A DNA stretch of 64,000 nucleotides, taken from NCBI RefSeq assembly GCF_011089895.1, contig NZ_JAANAT010000001.1:1-64000 (forward strand), read 5' to 3'. Position numbers and translations under genes: made by a program. Origin of the DNA: Mucilaginibacter inviolabilis. GTDB lineage: Bacteria; Bacteroidota; Bacteroidia; Sphingobacteriales; Sphingobacteriaceae. Shown in pieces: positions 35,205 to 42,188 of this stretch (position 1 is its first letter; every line of letters starts with the position of its first letter). The notes below the pieces were generated by a model. It saw only the letters and a list, made by a program, of their open reading frames with translations. It did not search any database and had not been told where the DNA came from.

Positions 35205-35313
35205 AAAAGTGGGTTTACATGGGTTTACACATTTTAGGGTTAATATTATATTATGTATCTGATAGTTAATTAATTACATATTTTTTTCTAAAAAAAGTGT
35301 AAACCCACTTTTG
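35205..35313. repeat. Inverted repeat AAAAGTGGGTTTACA with an extra half-site
   Basis: AAAAGTGGGTTTACA (35205-35219) and TGTAAACCCACTTTT (35299-35313) are perfect inverted 15-mers with 79 nt between. TGGGTTTACAC is repeated directly at 35220-35230. The gap is AT-rich. It lies between the barrel gene and the 3' end of the HAD gene, so it may be a transcription boundary, an operator pair or the ends of a small lost element. Confidence 0.65.
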
Positions 35314-35395
35314 TATAAATATCATCAGCTAAATTTCAATTCATAGATGACAAAGCACCAAGGGACAATTTGATTGATGATGCAGCCCCTTTTGG

Positions 35396-36178
35396 TTACC
35401 ACCATTTCAACGGAAACTCGATCTTATCTACCGAACCCACTATCAGGTCGGGTTTAAAGGCGTAGTGACTCAGCTGATCTTTGGATGATATTCCGGAGAG
35501 CACCAGTATGGTTTTGTAACCCATTTGTACACCACCTTGAATATCGGTTTCCATCGTATCGCCAACTACCGTAGTTTCGGCTGTTTCCAGGCCCAGGAAC
35601 TTACGGGCCGAGCGCATCATTACCGGACTTGGTTTTCCTGTCACAAAGGCCTTACGGCCAGTGGCTTCCTCTATCATGGCGGTGGTGGCAGCTATGCCCA
35701 GGTTATTCCATCCCGGTTTTTTGGGCGATGGATCGCGGTTGGTGGTGATGAATTTAGCACCAGCCAATATCATATCTACCGCGCGCTGAACCATTTCCAG
35801 GGTAAAATTGCGACCCTCACCTAAAACCACAAACTCCGGGTCGGTATCAACCAGGGTAATGCCGTTTTCGTGCAAGCTGGTGAGCAATCCACCTTCGCCC
35901 AATACGTAGGCGGTACCGTTTGGACTTTGATCACCCAGGAATTTGCCGGTAGCCATAGCGCTGGTATAGATGTGTTTAGCCTCCACGGTTATACCTAACC
36001 TTTTGAGTTTTCGCACCACTTCCAGGCTGGTTCGCTGGCTGTTATTGGTCATAAAGGCAAAGGGGATACCTTTTTCAAGCAAGTGGTTAATAAATTTATC
36101 AGCGCCATATATCAGCTCTTCGCCGCTGTATATAACACCGTCCATATCAATGAGCAGTCCTTGTTTCATTTTTTTCAA
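35396..36178 (-). CDS. HAD-IIA (NagD-type) sugar/nucleotide phosphatase
   Basis: This 260-residue cytoplasmic enzyme has the HAD motifs of subclass IIA: motif I DMDGVIYSG with nucleophile Asp11, motif II in MTNNSQRTSLEV, the GKPSP loop with the conserved Lys, and motif IV VVGDTMETDIQGG. The C2B cap between motifs II and III is of NagD length. NagD-like enzymes dephosphorylate UMP or sugar phosphates. It is monocistronic. Upstream, on its own strand, lies a paired 270-bp repeat copy. Confidence 0.88.
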   Translation of the reverse strand: MKKMKQGLLIDMDGVIYSGEELIYGADKFINHLLEKGIPFAFMTNNSQRTSLEVVRKLKRLGITVEAKHIYTSAMATGKFLGDQSPNGTAYVLGEGGLLTSLHENGITLVDTDPEFVVLGEGRNFTLEMVQRAVDMILAGAKFITTNRDPSPKKPGWNNLGIAATTAMIEEATGRKAFVTGKPSPVMMRSARKFLGLETAETTVVGDTMETDIQGGVQMGYKTILVLSGISSKDQLSHYAFKPDLIVGSVDKIEFPLKWW

Positions 36179-36283
36179 GATTATAGGCTGTTGACTTTAT
36201 CCAACAAAGTCAAATGTAATATTAACATGTTTAACGATCGAATAAAAATTGCAGAACATATTTGAGATCATGCCTGCTTCCCG

Positions 36284-36551
36284 AAAACTTTTTAAACCTC
36301 AGATTTTAACATTTTTTTAGTCAAAAACGGGGTAGAAATGCTTGCTTTTTGGCCACTTTAATTAAGCTTTAACGCCATTTTAACACTTTTTAACAAATTT
36401 TTGAGAGTTTTGAAAAGTTTAAAAAGTATTAAGTAATTGATATTCAAATAACTGTGGAAAAGTAGTCGATTTTGGCTTTTTCTGCTTTAACAAAACAGCC
36501 CGGTTTTCCTTCTGATCAGAAAAACCGGGCTGATGTGTATACAAATATACG
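36284..36551 (-). repeat. Paired ~270-bp conserved intergenic element, copy B
   Basis: Read on the minus strand this repeats 23565-23838: TATATTTG box, hairpin (36497-36532, arms CAGCCCGGTTTT and AAAACCGGGCTG), TTATTTGAATATCA, AATACTTTTTAAAC, phased GTTAAA units, AGTGGCCAAAAA, and TACCCCGTTTTTGACTAAAAAA. The hairpin stem keeps pairing although its outer base pair differs from copy A. It ends 105 nt before the HAD gene start, in the same relative orientation to a downstream gene as copy A. Confidence 0.75.
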
Positions 36552-36604
36552 CATTTAAGTGCAAAATTTTAAGTACTGATTACCAGGGAAATTACTTTTA
36601 AATA

Positions 36605-36752
36605 GGAGGCACCTACGGAGCCATTAAACTATCTTTTTATACTATAAACATGGAGTTCCGCTGGAACTATCAGGGCTTTGGGTCAAAACTCCAACGGAGT
36701 TACCTGTTTATAGAAATAAACAGGCATACTTCTTGGCTCCGTAGGAGCCTCC
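36605..36752. repeat. 148-bp imperfect palindrome (GGAGGC..GCCTCC)
   Basis: Outer arms GGAGGCACCTACGGAGCC (36605-36622) and GGCTCCGTAGGAGCCTCC (36735-36752) pair with one mismatch. Inner arms CTATAAACATGGAGTTCC and ACTCC-ACGGAGTTACCTG..TTTATAG also pair imperfectly. It can form one long hairpin. It lies 35 nt after the methyltransferase stop and may act as its transcription end or be a small interspersed element. Confidence 0.75.
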
Positions 36753-36786
36753 TGATTGCCATTCAGCTTTAAAAGCGATTTGTCTG

Positions 36787-37434
36787 CTATCGGTACATGA
36801 ACACCGTGAAATCCTCAGTACTGTAATCATTTTTTAAAACTACCTGCTTGCTCAACTGCCTGCAATGCTGCATGATCACGTCCGGATTATAGGCTGCTAA
36901 CAAACCGTTCGGGATAATATGGCTCAGCAGATTAAAGCCCAAGCCACGCCTGCAATGTTCATACAGGCGGGTAATGGCCTTGAATATAAAATCGGGATCG
37001 GCATTGTAATAATTGAGCGAGCCGCTGGCCATTACATAATCGGCAACCGGCATTTCATCAGTCATGAAATCGCCACGGATAAAAGCGGTGGCTTCCCAAT
37101 CCTGAAAACGGCGTGAAGCTTCGTCAAACAGCTCGGGTATCTGTTCTAAACCGTAATAAACTATATCGGGATATAACTCATGCAGATAGGAGCGAAGATC
37201 GCCGTGTCCGCAACCGGCATCCAGCAGGGAATGACCATTCAGATCGGCCATATGGGCCAGTGCATCAAAACGGATGATCTGGCTCTCGGTATCGCGCCAG
37301 CCTAAAGCCGCAGGACCGCGATTGCCATGCAGTGCAATCATATACCGGTGATAACCAAATACAGCTGCAGAATCGGGCGAAATACTCATACGTTTTACTA
37401 AATTATATCGAAAACTCTTTTTACTTTTACTCAA
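36787..37434 (-). CDS. SAM-dependent methyltransferase
   Basis: This 215-residue class I methyltransferase has motif I LLDAGCGHGDLRSYL near residue 70, then an acidic post-I (YYGLEQIPELFDEA) and GDFMTDEMP as the adenine-side loop. The region after ASGSLNYYNADPDF is unlike common families, so the substrate is unknown. The start at 37434 leaves only 13 nt to the divergent gene at 37448. A second ATG at residue 16 (37389) would leave room for a promoter, so the true start may be there. A 148-bp palindrome follows the stop codon. Confidence 0.8.
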   Translation of the reverse strand: MSKSKKSFRYNLVKRMSISPDSAAVFGYHRYMIALHGNRGPAALGWRDTESQIIRFDALAHMADLNGHSLLDAGCGHGDLRSYLHELYPDIVYYGLEQIPELFDEASRRFQDWEATAFIRGDFMTDEMPVADYVMASGSLNYYNADPDFIFKAITRLYEHCRRGLGFNLLSHIIPNGLLAAYNPDVIMQHCRQLSKQVVLKNDYSTEDFTVFMYR

Positions 37435-37447
37435 ACATTACCTACCT

Positions 37448-37885
37448 ATGAAGATCACACGCTTTTACCTGGCGCTATTATTACCGCTTTGCCTGCTTTT
37501 GAGCTGTAGCCCGACAATATCAACCTTCGATCAAACTGCTTATGCACAGGCTACTTCTTTAAAAGTAGATGCTCTGGATTTGATGGATAAAGCTACCGAA
37601 AATTACACAACTCATGAAAGTGAAGTAAAGACACTTCAGCTTAATCTGGATAAGGCTATCGAGTACGACAAGCACCGCCCGAATAACCAGATCACTACAC
37701 AAATGTGGACACTCCTGAACGATCCGGATGGACATTTATTTGGCGGCTTCCTGGTGAAATGGAAAAAAGAGGGTAAATGTAACGCGGCTTACATTGTGGA
37801 TAAAAAGAAACAGATAAGTAACTCCTTTGACCAGATAGCCGAACTGGAAAGCAAAAAGATAAAACCCGCACAGGTAACCCAATAA
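37448..37885 (+). CDS. Lipoprotein of unknown function
   Basis: This 145-residue protein starts with a lipoprotein signal (LLLPLCLLLSCSP, acylated Cys near residue 20). The mature part is helical with QLNLDKAIEYDKHRPNNQ and a central WTLLNDPDGHLFGGFLVKW segment. No family was recognised. It is followed 8 nt later by another short gene, so the pair is likely an operon. Its start is 13 nt from the divergent methyltransferase start. Confidence 0.75.
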   Translation: MKITRFYLALLLPLCLLLSCSPTISTFDQTAYAQATSLKVDALDLMDKATENYTTHESEVKTLQLNLDKAIEYDKHRPNNQITTQMWTLLNDPDGHLFGGFLVKWKKEGKCNAAYIVDKKKQISNSFDQIAELESKKIKPAQVTQ

Positions 37886-37893
37886 ACTGAATC

Positions 37894-38223
37894 ATGGCAA
37901 TAAATTTTAAAACCGTATTGGCTACGCTCAAACAGGGTATAGCAGACCTGGCCGGAAGTACCTTAAAGCAATACATTGCTGCGGCAACGGCCGATGGACA
38001 GGCTATCCTGAATGAACTAAGTGACGACCTGAAAACCTGGACTAAAGAGTTAGCCAGCGGTGCTATCAATAAAGATGACTTTAGTGATCTGGTATTAGGG
38101 CAAGCCGATGAAATAAAAATGATAGCCCTGAAGCAGGCCGGCTTAGCCGAAGTAGCTGTTGATCAGTTTAAAAGTGGTGTTTTTAATTTGATTATTAATA
38201 CGATTGTAGGGTTGATACCGTAA
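37894..38223 (+). CDS. Small conserved-looking protein of unknown function
   Basis: This 109-residue protein has no signal peptide. It is predominantly helical (LATLKQGIADLAGSTLKQYI, DDLKTWTKELASGAINKDDF, DEIKMIALKQAGLAEVAVD) and ends in a hydrophobic stretch (NLIINTIVGLIP). I do not recognise it. The close 8-nt spacing to the preceding lipoprotein suggests joint expression. Confidence 0.65.
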   Translation: MAINFKTVLATLKQGIADLAGSTLKQYIAAATADGQAILNELSDDLKTWTKELASGAINKDDFSDLVLGQADEIKMIALKQAGLAEVAVDQFKSGVFNLIINTIVGLIP

Positions 38224-38253
38224 AGTCCTGATTCGCTCATCTAATAAAAACGC

Positions 38254-38281
38254 GTCATTGCGAGCGGAGCGTGGCAATCCC
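38254..38281. repeat. Half-copy of the GTCATTGCGAG repeat family
   Basis: GTCATTGCGAGCGGAGCGTG followed by GCAATCCC is one arm of the interspersed family fully present at 47640-47732. Confidence 0.55.
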
Positions 38282-38336
38282 CTTTATACAGGGCGAATAA
38301 TGCAAATCGTATACCCGCTCTTGGCCGCGGGAGGGC

Positions 38337-38569
38337 CAGTCACTTTTGTCGCCACAAAAGTAACCAAAAAGGCTGTCAGCAGAAATGCTTCTTTGCCGCA
38401 CAGAGCCTTTGCCCTGCAAACCGGACAGAACCAGGGCTGCAATTATTTTGCGCCACTTCGTTCGCACATTTCCCTACGCTTCAACAAAAACTTGCTATGC
38501 CCTTGCAACCGCACCGCCTACCATCGTTCTGCCCGCTTTCACCCGAAGCTGTTCTGCTGACGGGGAAGG
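38337..38569. repeat. ~230-bp element with inner inverted ends, plus solo end at 38785-38817
   Basis: It starts with CACTTTTGTCGCCACAAAAG, an inverted repeat ACTTTTG/CAAAAGT. GTCAGCAGAA (38375-38384) is repeated inverted as TTCTGCTGAC (38552-38561). The final 33 bp (38537-38569, TTTCACCCGAAGCTG then TTCTGCTGAC) recur as a direct copy at 38785-38817 with two mismatches. This looks like a small non-autonomous repeat plus a stand-alone end. ORFs across it are not genes. Confidence 0.65.
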
Positions 38570-38642
38570 GAAATCATTAATTCAATAATCAAAAATTGGC
38601 CGAAGCTTATGCTGCCAAAAAAGAGAGTGCTATCACTATTTT

Positions 38643-38720
38643 TGTCATGCTGAACGAAGTGAAGTATCTATTAAACGATAGGCATGTTGGTGAATAGATC
38701 CTGCGTTCCTCAGGATGACA
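38643..38720. repeat. TGTCATGCTGA..TCAGGATGACA palindromic repeat
   Basis: The outer arms TGTCATGCTGA and TCAGGATGACA pair, and GAAGTATCTAT pairs with ATAGATCCT. A better-matched copy lies at 50320-50400. Confidence 0.75.
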
Positions 38721-38832
38721 AACTCGTTAGATTATATGGGAATCAATCAAGGTAATCTTTGGATCCATTAATCATGGTTCAGAGTTTCACCCGAAGCTGT
38801 TCTGCTGACAGGGAAAGAAGCGTTTTCAATCG

Positions 38833-38864
38833 ATAATTCACTAAATCACTAATTCAATAATTAA
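38833..38864. repeat. AT-rich tandem array (ATTCACTAA units)
   Basis: AATTCACTAAATCACTAATT and AATAATT repeat with 9-bp periodicity. It is related to the array at 10491-10528 in reverse orientation. Confidence 0.5.
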
Positions 38865-38988
38865 ACCCCTCTCACATCCATTTACAAATACTCAATTTTC
38901 ATCAATTTTAAACACCTCTAGTCTTAGTTTTCCTCTATTTTAAGCCGAAGTCACTACGAAATTCATAAAAGTTTATATTTTATACATA

Positions 38989-39002
38989 AATTCTATAGAA
39001 TT
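38989..39002. promoter_or_regulatory. 14-bp perfect palindrome, candidate operator
   Basis: AATTCTATAGAATT is a perfect palindrome 24 nt upstream of the -7 box at 39027, so it would overlap the -33 region. ATTC-N4-GAAT-like sites are bound by Rrf2-family sulfur regulators such as CymR in other phyla. The link is inference, supported by the sulfur-related genes downstream. Confidence 0.4.
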
Positions 39003-39026
39003 AGTAGTAATTATAAAAACAATTAT

Positions 39027-39034
39027 TACATTTG
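39027..39034 (+). promoter_or_regulatory. Promoter -7 box for the leader peptide
   Basis: TACATTTG is an exact TAnnTTTG match, 51 nt before the leader peptide ATG at 39086. Transcription would start near 39041. Confidence 0.55.
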
Positions 39035-39085
39035 CCGGAGAGATAAAAAAAATACAACGTAAAACAGTTTTAAAAGCTCCAGAAA

Positions 39086-39172
39086 ATGCAACCCGACCCA
39101 ACCACCAACCCCGGCTTTGCTGCTTATCAAATGCAAACTGCTCTTTCCGCCCGTTTTTGTTGTTGCTGTTGA
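39086..39172 (+). CDS. 28-residue polycysteine leader peptide
   Basis: A short frame from the ATG at 39086 encodes 28 residues. It begins MQPDPTTNPGF and ends ARFCCCC just before TGA, with the four final codons TGT TGT TGC TGT. A short frame ending in a run of Cys is what a cysteine-responsive attenuator needs: ribosome stalling at the Cys codons when cysteine is scarce. Polycysteine leaders with this function are known in mycobacteria. It is preceded by a promoter box and a palindrome and followed by a 156-nt gap containing a weak stem (GATCC 39171-39175 / GGATC 39186-39190), then by the membrane-peptide and fatty-acid-hydroxylase genes and the sulfatase locus. No strong terminator hairpin was found in the gap. 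Confidence 0.6.
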   Translation: MQPDPTTNPGFAAYQMQTALSARFCCCC

Positions 39173-39328
39173 TCCGGACATCAAGGGATCCTCTTTCTCT
39201 GTGATTGTTACCTGCCGGTGATAATCTGATTTCTACAAAATATTCTTATTCAATTGTATATACGGTCTAATGCGCTGCAAGGTGTATAAGGCTCCTAACT
39301 GGTTATTAATTACCTTAAACATTTTACT

Positions 39329-39502
39329 ATGACCCTTAACGACGTTTCCTTGCTGGGAAAAAAGATACTGGTAGGGGTGATCATCACCCTGATTCCCTTT
39401 GTGATCATTTTTGGCGGCTTATGGCTCACGCAGAAACTACTGTCTGATAATCATAAGTCTGCGCCGGCATCCACAGCACCAACTAAATCAACCGCATCAT
39501 GA
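39329..39502 (+). CDS. 57-residue single-pass membrane peptide
   Basis: This small gene encodes 57 residues. A short N-terminal part is followed by a transmembrane helix (ILVGVIITLIPFVIIFGGLW, residues 13-32), then TQKLLSDN and a Ser/Thr/Ala/Pro-rich tail. Its stop codon overlaps the next start (ATGA at 39499-39502), which suggests translational coupling. No family was recognised. It is the first of three tightly spaced genes leading to a fatty-acid hydroxylase. Confidence 0.65.
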   Translation: MTLNDVSLLGKKILVGVIITLIPFVIIFGGLWLTQKLLSDNHKSAPASTAPTKSTAS

Positions 39503-39687
39503 AACTGGAAGAAGCAAAAAAAACACGAATCATTAAAAATGCTTTGCTGAGCTTACTGCTTTATGCACTGCCATTGGTGCTCATGTTTGCCACGTTTTAC
39601 TTTACCGGGCAGCGCCCATGGGAAAAGAAAAAGCAGGAACACAAAACAGCACAGCCTGACACAAAAACTAAATCTGAAAATCCTTAA
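39499..39687 (+). CDS. 62-residue single-pass membrane peptide
   Basis: This 62-residue protein has a basic N terminus (KLEEAKKTRIIKN), one transmembrane helix (ALLSLLLYALPLVLMFATFYF, residues 15-35) and a charged tail rich in Lys, Glu and Thr. It overlaps the preceding gene by 4 nt and ends 11 nt before the hydroxylase gene. Both small proteins have the same build as accessory subunits of membrane enzymes. Function unknown. Confidence 0.7.
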   Translation: MKLEEAKKTRIIKNALLSLLLYALPLVLMFATFYFTGQRPWEKKKQEHKTAQPDTKTKSENP

Positions 39688-39698
39688 ACACAAATACC

Positions 39699-40664
39699 AT
39701 GATTGAACTGATAAAAAAAGTAATTGATAACCTTAACGGATATGGGTTTTCTGTTCTGGTGCTGGTACTCGGGGTGCTCGAATTTTCGTTTGGCCTGTAT
39801 AAAAAGCGCTGGACTAAAAACGAGCGTTGGGTAGATATTGCCTGCTTTACCATCCCCAAACTGATTGTTAAACCTGTGATTGCCTATTACGGACTGAAAG
39901 TTTTACCATCCATCTTGCCGGGCTTTAAAAACGCTTTTGACTGGGTGCCCTTTTTCTGGGGCTTTATCATCATTGCCGTGGCCGATGACCTGACTCAGTA
40001 CTGGTACCACCGTTTGCATCATGAAGTGCCATGGTTATGGCGTTTTCACCGTACCCACCACTCAGCATCGTACATGGGTATGGCTATGGCCAGCAGGCAA
40101 AATGTGATCTATACCTTGTTTTTTTCGCAAACGTATTTAACTACGGCGCTGGTTTACCTGGGCCTGGGTATCCCTGCTATCGTAGTAAAAGGTATCAAAG
40201 GTACTATTACCACGCTGGCGCACTCCAGTATTCCATGGGACAAACCTTTTTATCAGTACAAAGTGCTGCATCCGCTGGCCTGGGTATTGGAGCGTACCAT
40301 ATCTACACCGGCCACACACCATGCCCATCATGCCGCTACTACCGATGATGGCGTGGGCTATTATAAAGGAAACTTTGGCAACATGTTTTTTTTATGGGAT
40401 GTGATATTCGGAACGGCGCATATTTCGCGTCAGTATCCAAAAGCCTATGGTATATCGCATTATGAAGGCGACCAGTGGTATGCACAGCTTTTATGGCCTA
40501 TTTTTAAATCAAAAGTAGCAGGAAGCGAACTGGCTGCCGATGGTCAAATGGTGAGGGAAGATGTGCCTTTGCAGGAACATCAGTTGTATCGCCCGGAAAA
40601 ACAAGAACATGTGGAGCAGGAAATTTCTGAAGAAACATATAACTTACAGCCGGTAAAAGCTTAG
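39699..40664 (+). CDS. Fatty-acid hydroxylase / sterol desaturase family membrane protein
   Basis: This 321-residue integral membrane protein has about four transmembrane helices. It carries the di-iron histidine motifs of the family: WYHRLHHEVPWLWRFHRTHH (residues about 105-125) and THHAHHAA (about 205-213), with GYYKGNFGNMFFLWDVIFGT in between. Bacterial members hydroxylate or desaturate lipids, sphingolipids or carotenoids. Its substrate is unknown. It is downstream of two micropeptides and upstream of sulfatase genes; a link to sulfonolipids, which occur in Bacteroidota, is possible but not shown. An AGAATCAAG-type repeat follows. Confidence 0.85.
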   Translation: MIELIKKVIDNLNGYGFSVLVLVLGVLEFSFGLYKKRWTKNERWVDIACFTIPKLIVKPVIAYYGLKVLPSILPGFKNAFDWVPFFWGFIIIAVADDLTQYWYHRLHHEVPWLWRFHRTHHSASYMGMAMASRQNVIYTLFFSQTYLTTALVYLGLGIPAIVVKGIKGTITTLAHSSIPWDKPFYQYKVLHPLAWVLERTISTPATHHAHHAATTDDGVGYYKGNFGNMFFLWDVIFGTAHISRQYPKAYGISHYEGDQWYAQLLWPIFKSKVAGSELAADGQMVREDVPLQEHQLYRPEKQEHVEQEISEETYNLQPVKA

Positions 40665-40665
40665 A

Positions 40666-40759
40666 GAGAATCAAGATATAAGAATCAGGAATCAAGACAA
40701 AAATAATTGTTGTAGGTTAATTTCTCATCTTGACTCTTGATTCTTAGACCTTGACTCTA
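40666..40759. repeat. AGAATCAAGA-type palindromic repeat, second copy
   Basis: AGAGAATCAAGATATAAGAA and its inverse (CTTGACTCTTGATTCTT) flank about 40 nt. It has the same layout as 21074-21160. Confidence 0.65.
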
Positions 40760-40767
40760 TAAAAAAT

Positions 40768-41919
40768 ATGAATCTTAAAAGAATTTCCCCGGTACTGATA
40801 ATCGCGATTGCTGGTTCGATAATTTTTTCGGCCTGCAAGCAAAAGGAAAAAGCAAAGGCTGTTGCTAAAACCGACAGTGTTGCATCAAATAAAAAGAAGG
40901 CGATATGTTGTGAGTCGAATATCCCCAGCCGGTTTAAGCCAACCCCTTTAGCGGGAGCAGCAGTGATGAACGGGCCGGATACCAGTCATAGCGGTATGGT
41001 TTGGATACCGGCGGGTACTTTCAGGATGGGCGGAGATAACGCACAGGCCGAAAAGGACGAATATCCGAAACATCAAGTTACTGTTGATGGCTTTTGGATG
41101 GATCGTACGGAAGTGACCAACGCGCAATTTGAGAAATTTGTAAAGGCAACCGGCTATGTAACCACTGCCGAGCAAAAACCGGATTGGAATGTGCTCAAAA
41201 AACAGCTGCCCCCGGGTACCGAAAAACCGGCAGATAGCTTGCTGGTTGCCGCTTCGTTGGTATTTGTGCCATCAAAACAACCGGTATCACTGAGCGATTA
41301 CAGCCAGTGGTGGACCTGGAAAAAAGGAGCCAGCTGGAAACACCCACATGGCCCGGACAGCGATATCAAGGGGAAAGGTAATTACCCCGTAACGCAAGTG
41401 TCGTATTATGATGCGGTAGCCTATAGTAAGTGGGCTGGTAAACGTTTACCAACCGAAGCCGAATGGGAACATGCTGCCAGGGGAGGACTGAATGATAACA
41501 TTTATCCCTGGGGAAATGAAAAAGTGACCGAAGGTAAGCCCAAGGCCAATATATGGGAGGGCGATTTCCCATACCGGAATACCCAGCGCGACAAGTTTTA
41601 TTATACCGCGCCGGTAAGTTCATTCGCTCCTAACGGTTACGGCTTATATGATATGGCCGGGAATGTTTGGGAATGGTGTGCCGACTTGTATGATTACCGA
41701 TATTACAGCACCATCAACAAACCCGAAGGTGTTAAAAACCCGAGAGGTCCGTCAAAATCATATGATCCGGATGAGCCTTATGCTATAAAACGGGTAGTAA
41801 GAGGAGGCTCGTTTTTATGTAACGATAGCTATTGCTCGGGCTTCAGGGTAGCCCGGCGGATGAAAACCACCGAAGACAGCGGGATGGAGCACCTGGGTTT
41901 TAGGTGCGTGAAGAATTAA
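40768..41919 (+). CDS. Formylglycine-generating enzyme, exported lipoprotein
   Basis: This 383-residue protein has a lipoprotein signal (IIFSACKQ, Cys near residue 24). The SUMF1/FGE domain starts with GMVWIPAGTFRMGGD and has WMDRTEVTNAQFEKFVKATG, PVTQVSYYDAVAYSKWAGKRLPTEAEWE and GNVWEWCAD. The two active-site cysteines are Cys351 and Cys356 (GGSFLCNDSYC), spaced like Cys336/Cys341 of the human enzyme, and the LGFRC C terminus is present. Many SUMF1-like proteins lack these cysteines, so this is likely a true enzyme, converting the sulfatase Cys to formylglycine after export. It fits with the four sulfatases downstream, all exported and with Cys-type active sites. Confidence 0.92.
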   Translation: MNLKRISPVLIIAIAGSIIFSACKQKEKAKAVAKTDSVASNKKKAICCESNIPSRFKPTPLAGAAVMNGPDTSHSGMVWIPAGTFRMGGDNAQAEKDEYPKHQVTVDGFWMDRTEVTNAQFEKFVKATGYVTTAEQKPDWNVLKKQLPPGTEKPADSLLVAASLVFVPSKQPVSLSDYSQWWTWKKGASWKHPHGPDSDIKGKGNYPVTQVSYYDAVAYSKWAGKRLPTEAEWEHAARGGLNDNIYPWGNEKVTEGKPKANIWEGDFPYRNTQRDKFYYTAPVSSFAPNGYGLYDMAGNVWEWCADLYDYRYYSTINKPEGVKNPRGPSKSYDPDEPYAIKRVVRGGSFLCNDSYCSGFRVARRMKTTEDSGMEHLGFRCVKN

Positions 41920-41935
41920 TAGAAATAAGTGAGGG

Positions 41936-42009
41936 TGTCACCCTGAGCTCCGTCGAAGGGTAGAGCGCAGAGGCCCGCCCACCATGCTTCGACGGAGCTC
42001 AGCAGGACA
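41936..42009. repeat. TGTCACCCTGAGCT-type palindromic repeat, copy 1
   Basis: GAGCTCCGTCGAAG (41945-41958) and CTTCGACGGAGCTC (41987-42000) are perfect inverted arms. Other copies are at 47556-47620 and 48221-48292. Confidence 0.85.
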
Positions 42010-42086
42010 GCTGCCCTCTCAAGAGGGGAATTGATAAACATTAAAGAACAAAGGCATATGAAAAAATAATAACAAAACATAAATAA

Positions 42087-42108
42087 GGGAAAAGCGATCG
42101 CTTTTCCC
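42087..42108. other. 22-bp perfect palindrome centred on GCGATCGC
   Basis: GGGAAAAGC and GCTTTTCCC flank GATC, giving a perfect 22-bp palindrome. It has no T run after it, so it is not a standard terminator. It lies in the 439-nt gap between the FGE and susC genes, which also holds an 8-bp inverted pair GAAACAGG/CCTGTTTC (42127-42134, 42152-42159). Confidence 0.6.
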
Positions 42109-42188
42109 CTCCAGAATTAAAACAACGAAACAGGGATCGATTGGCGTTGAGCCTGTTTCAATGGTGTCATTTTAAACTATTCAAATTT

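Noticed and set aside
38258..38588. Frames of 67-100 codons in the 38.3-38.6 kb gap
   Set aside because: They lie entirely in repeat elements and have no protein-like composition.
38224..39085. Possible CRISPR-like array among the repeats
   Set aside because: The repeats are palindromes of different families without regular spacers; no cas gene is nearby.
42087..42108. Terminator after the FGE gene
   Set aside because: The palindrome lacks a T run on the coding strand and lies 168 nt after the stop, after another repeat.
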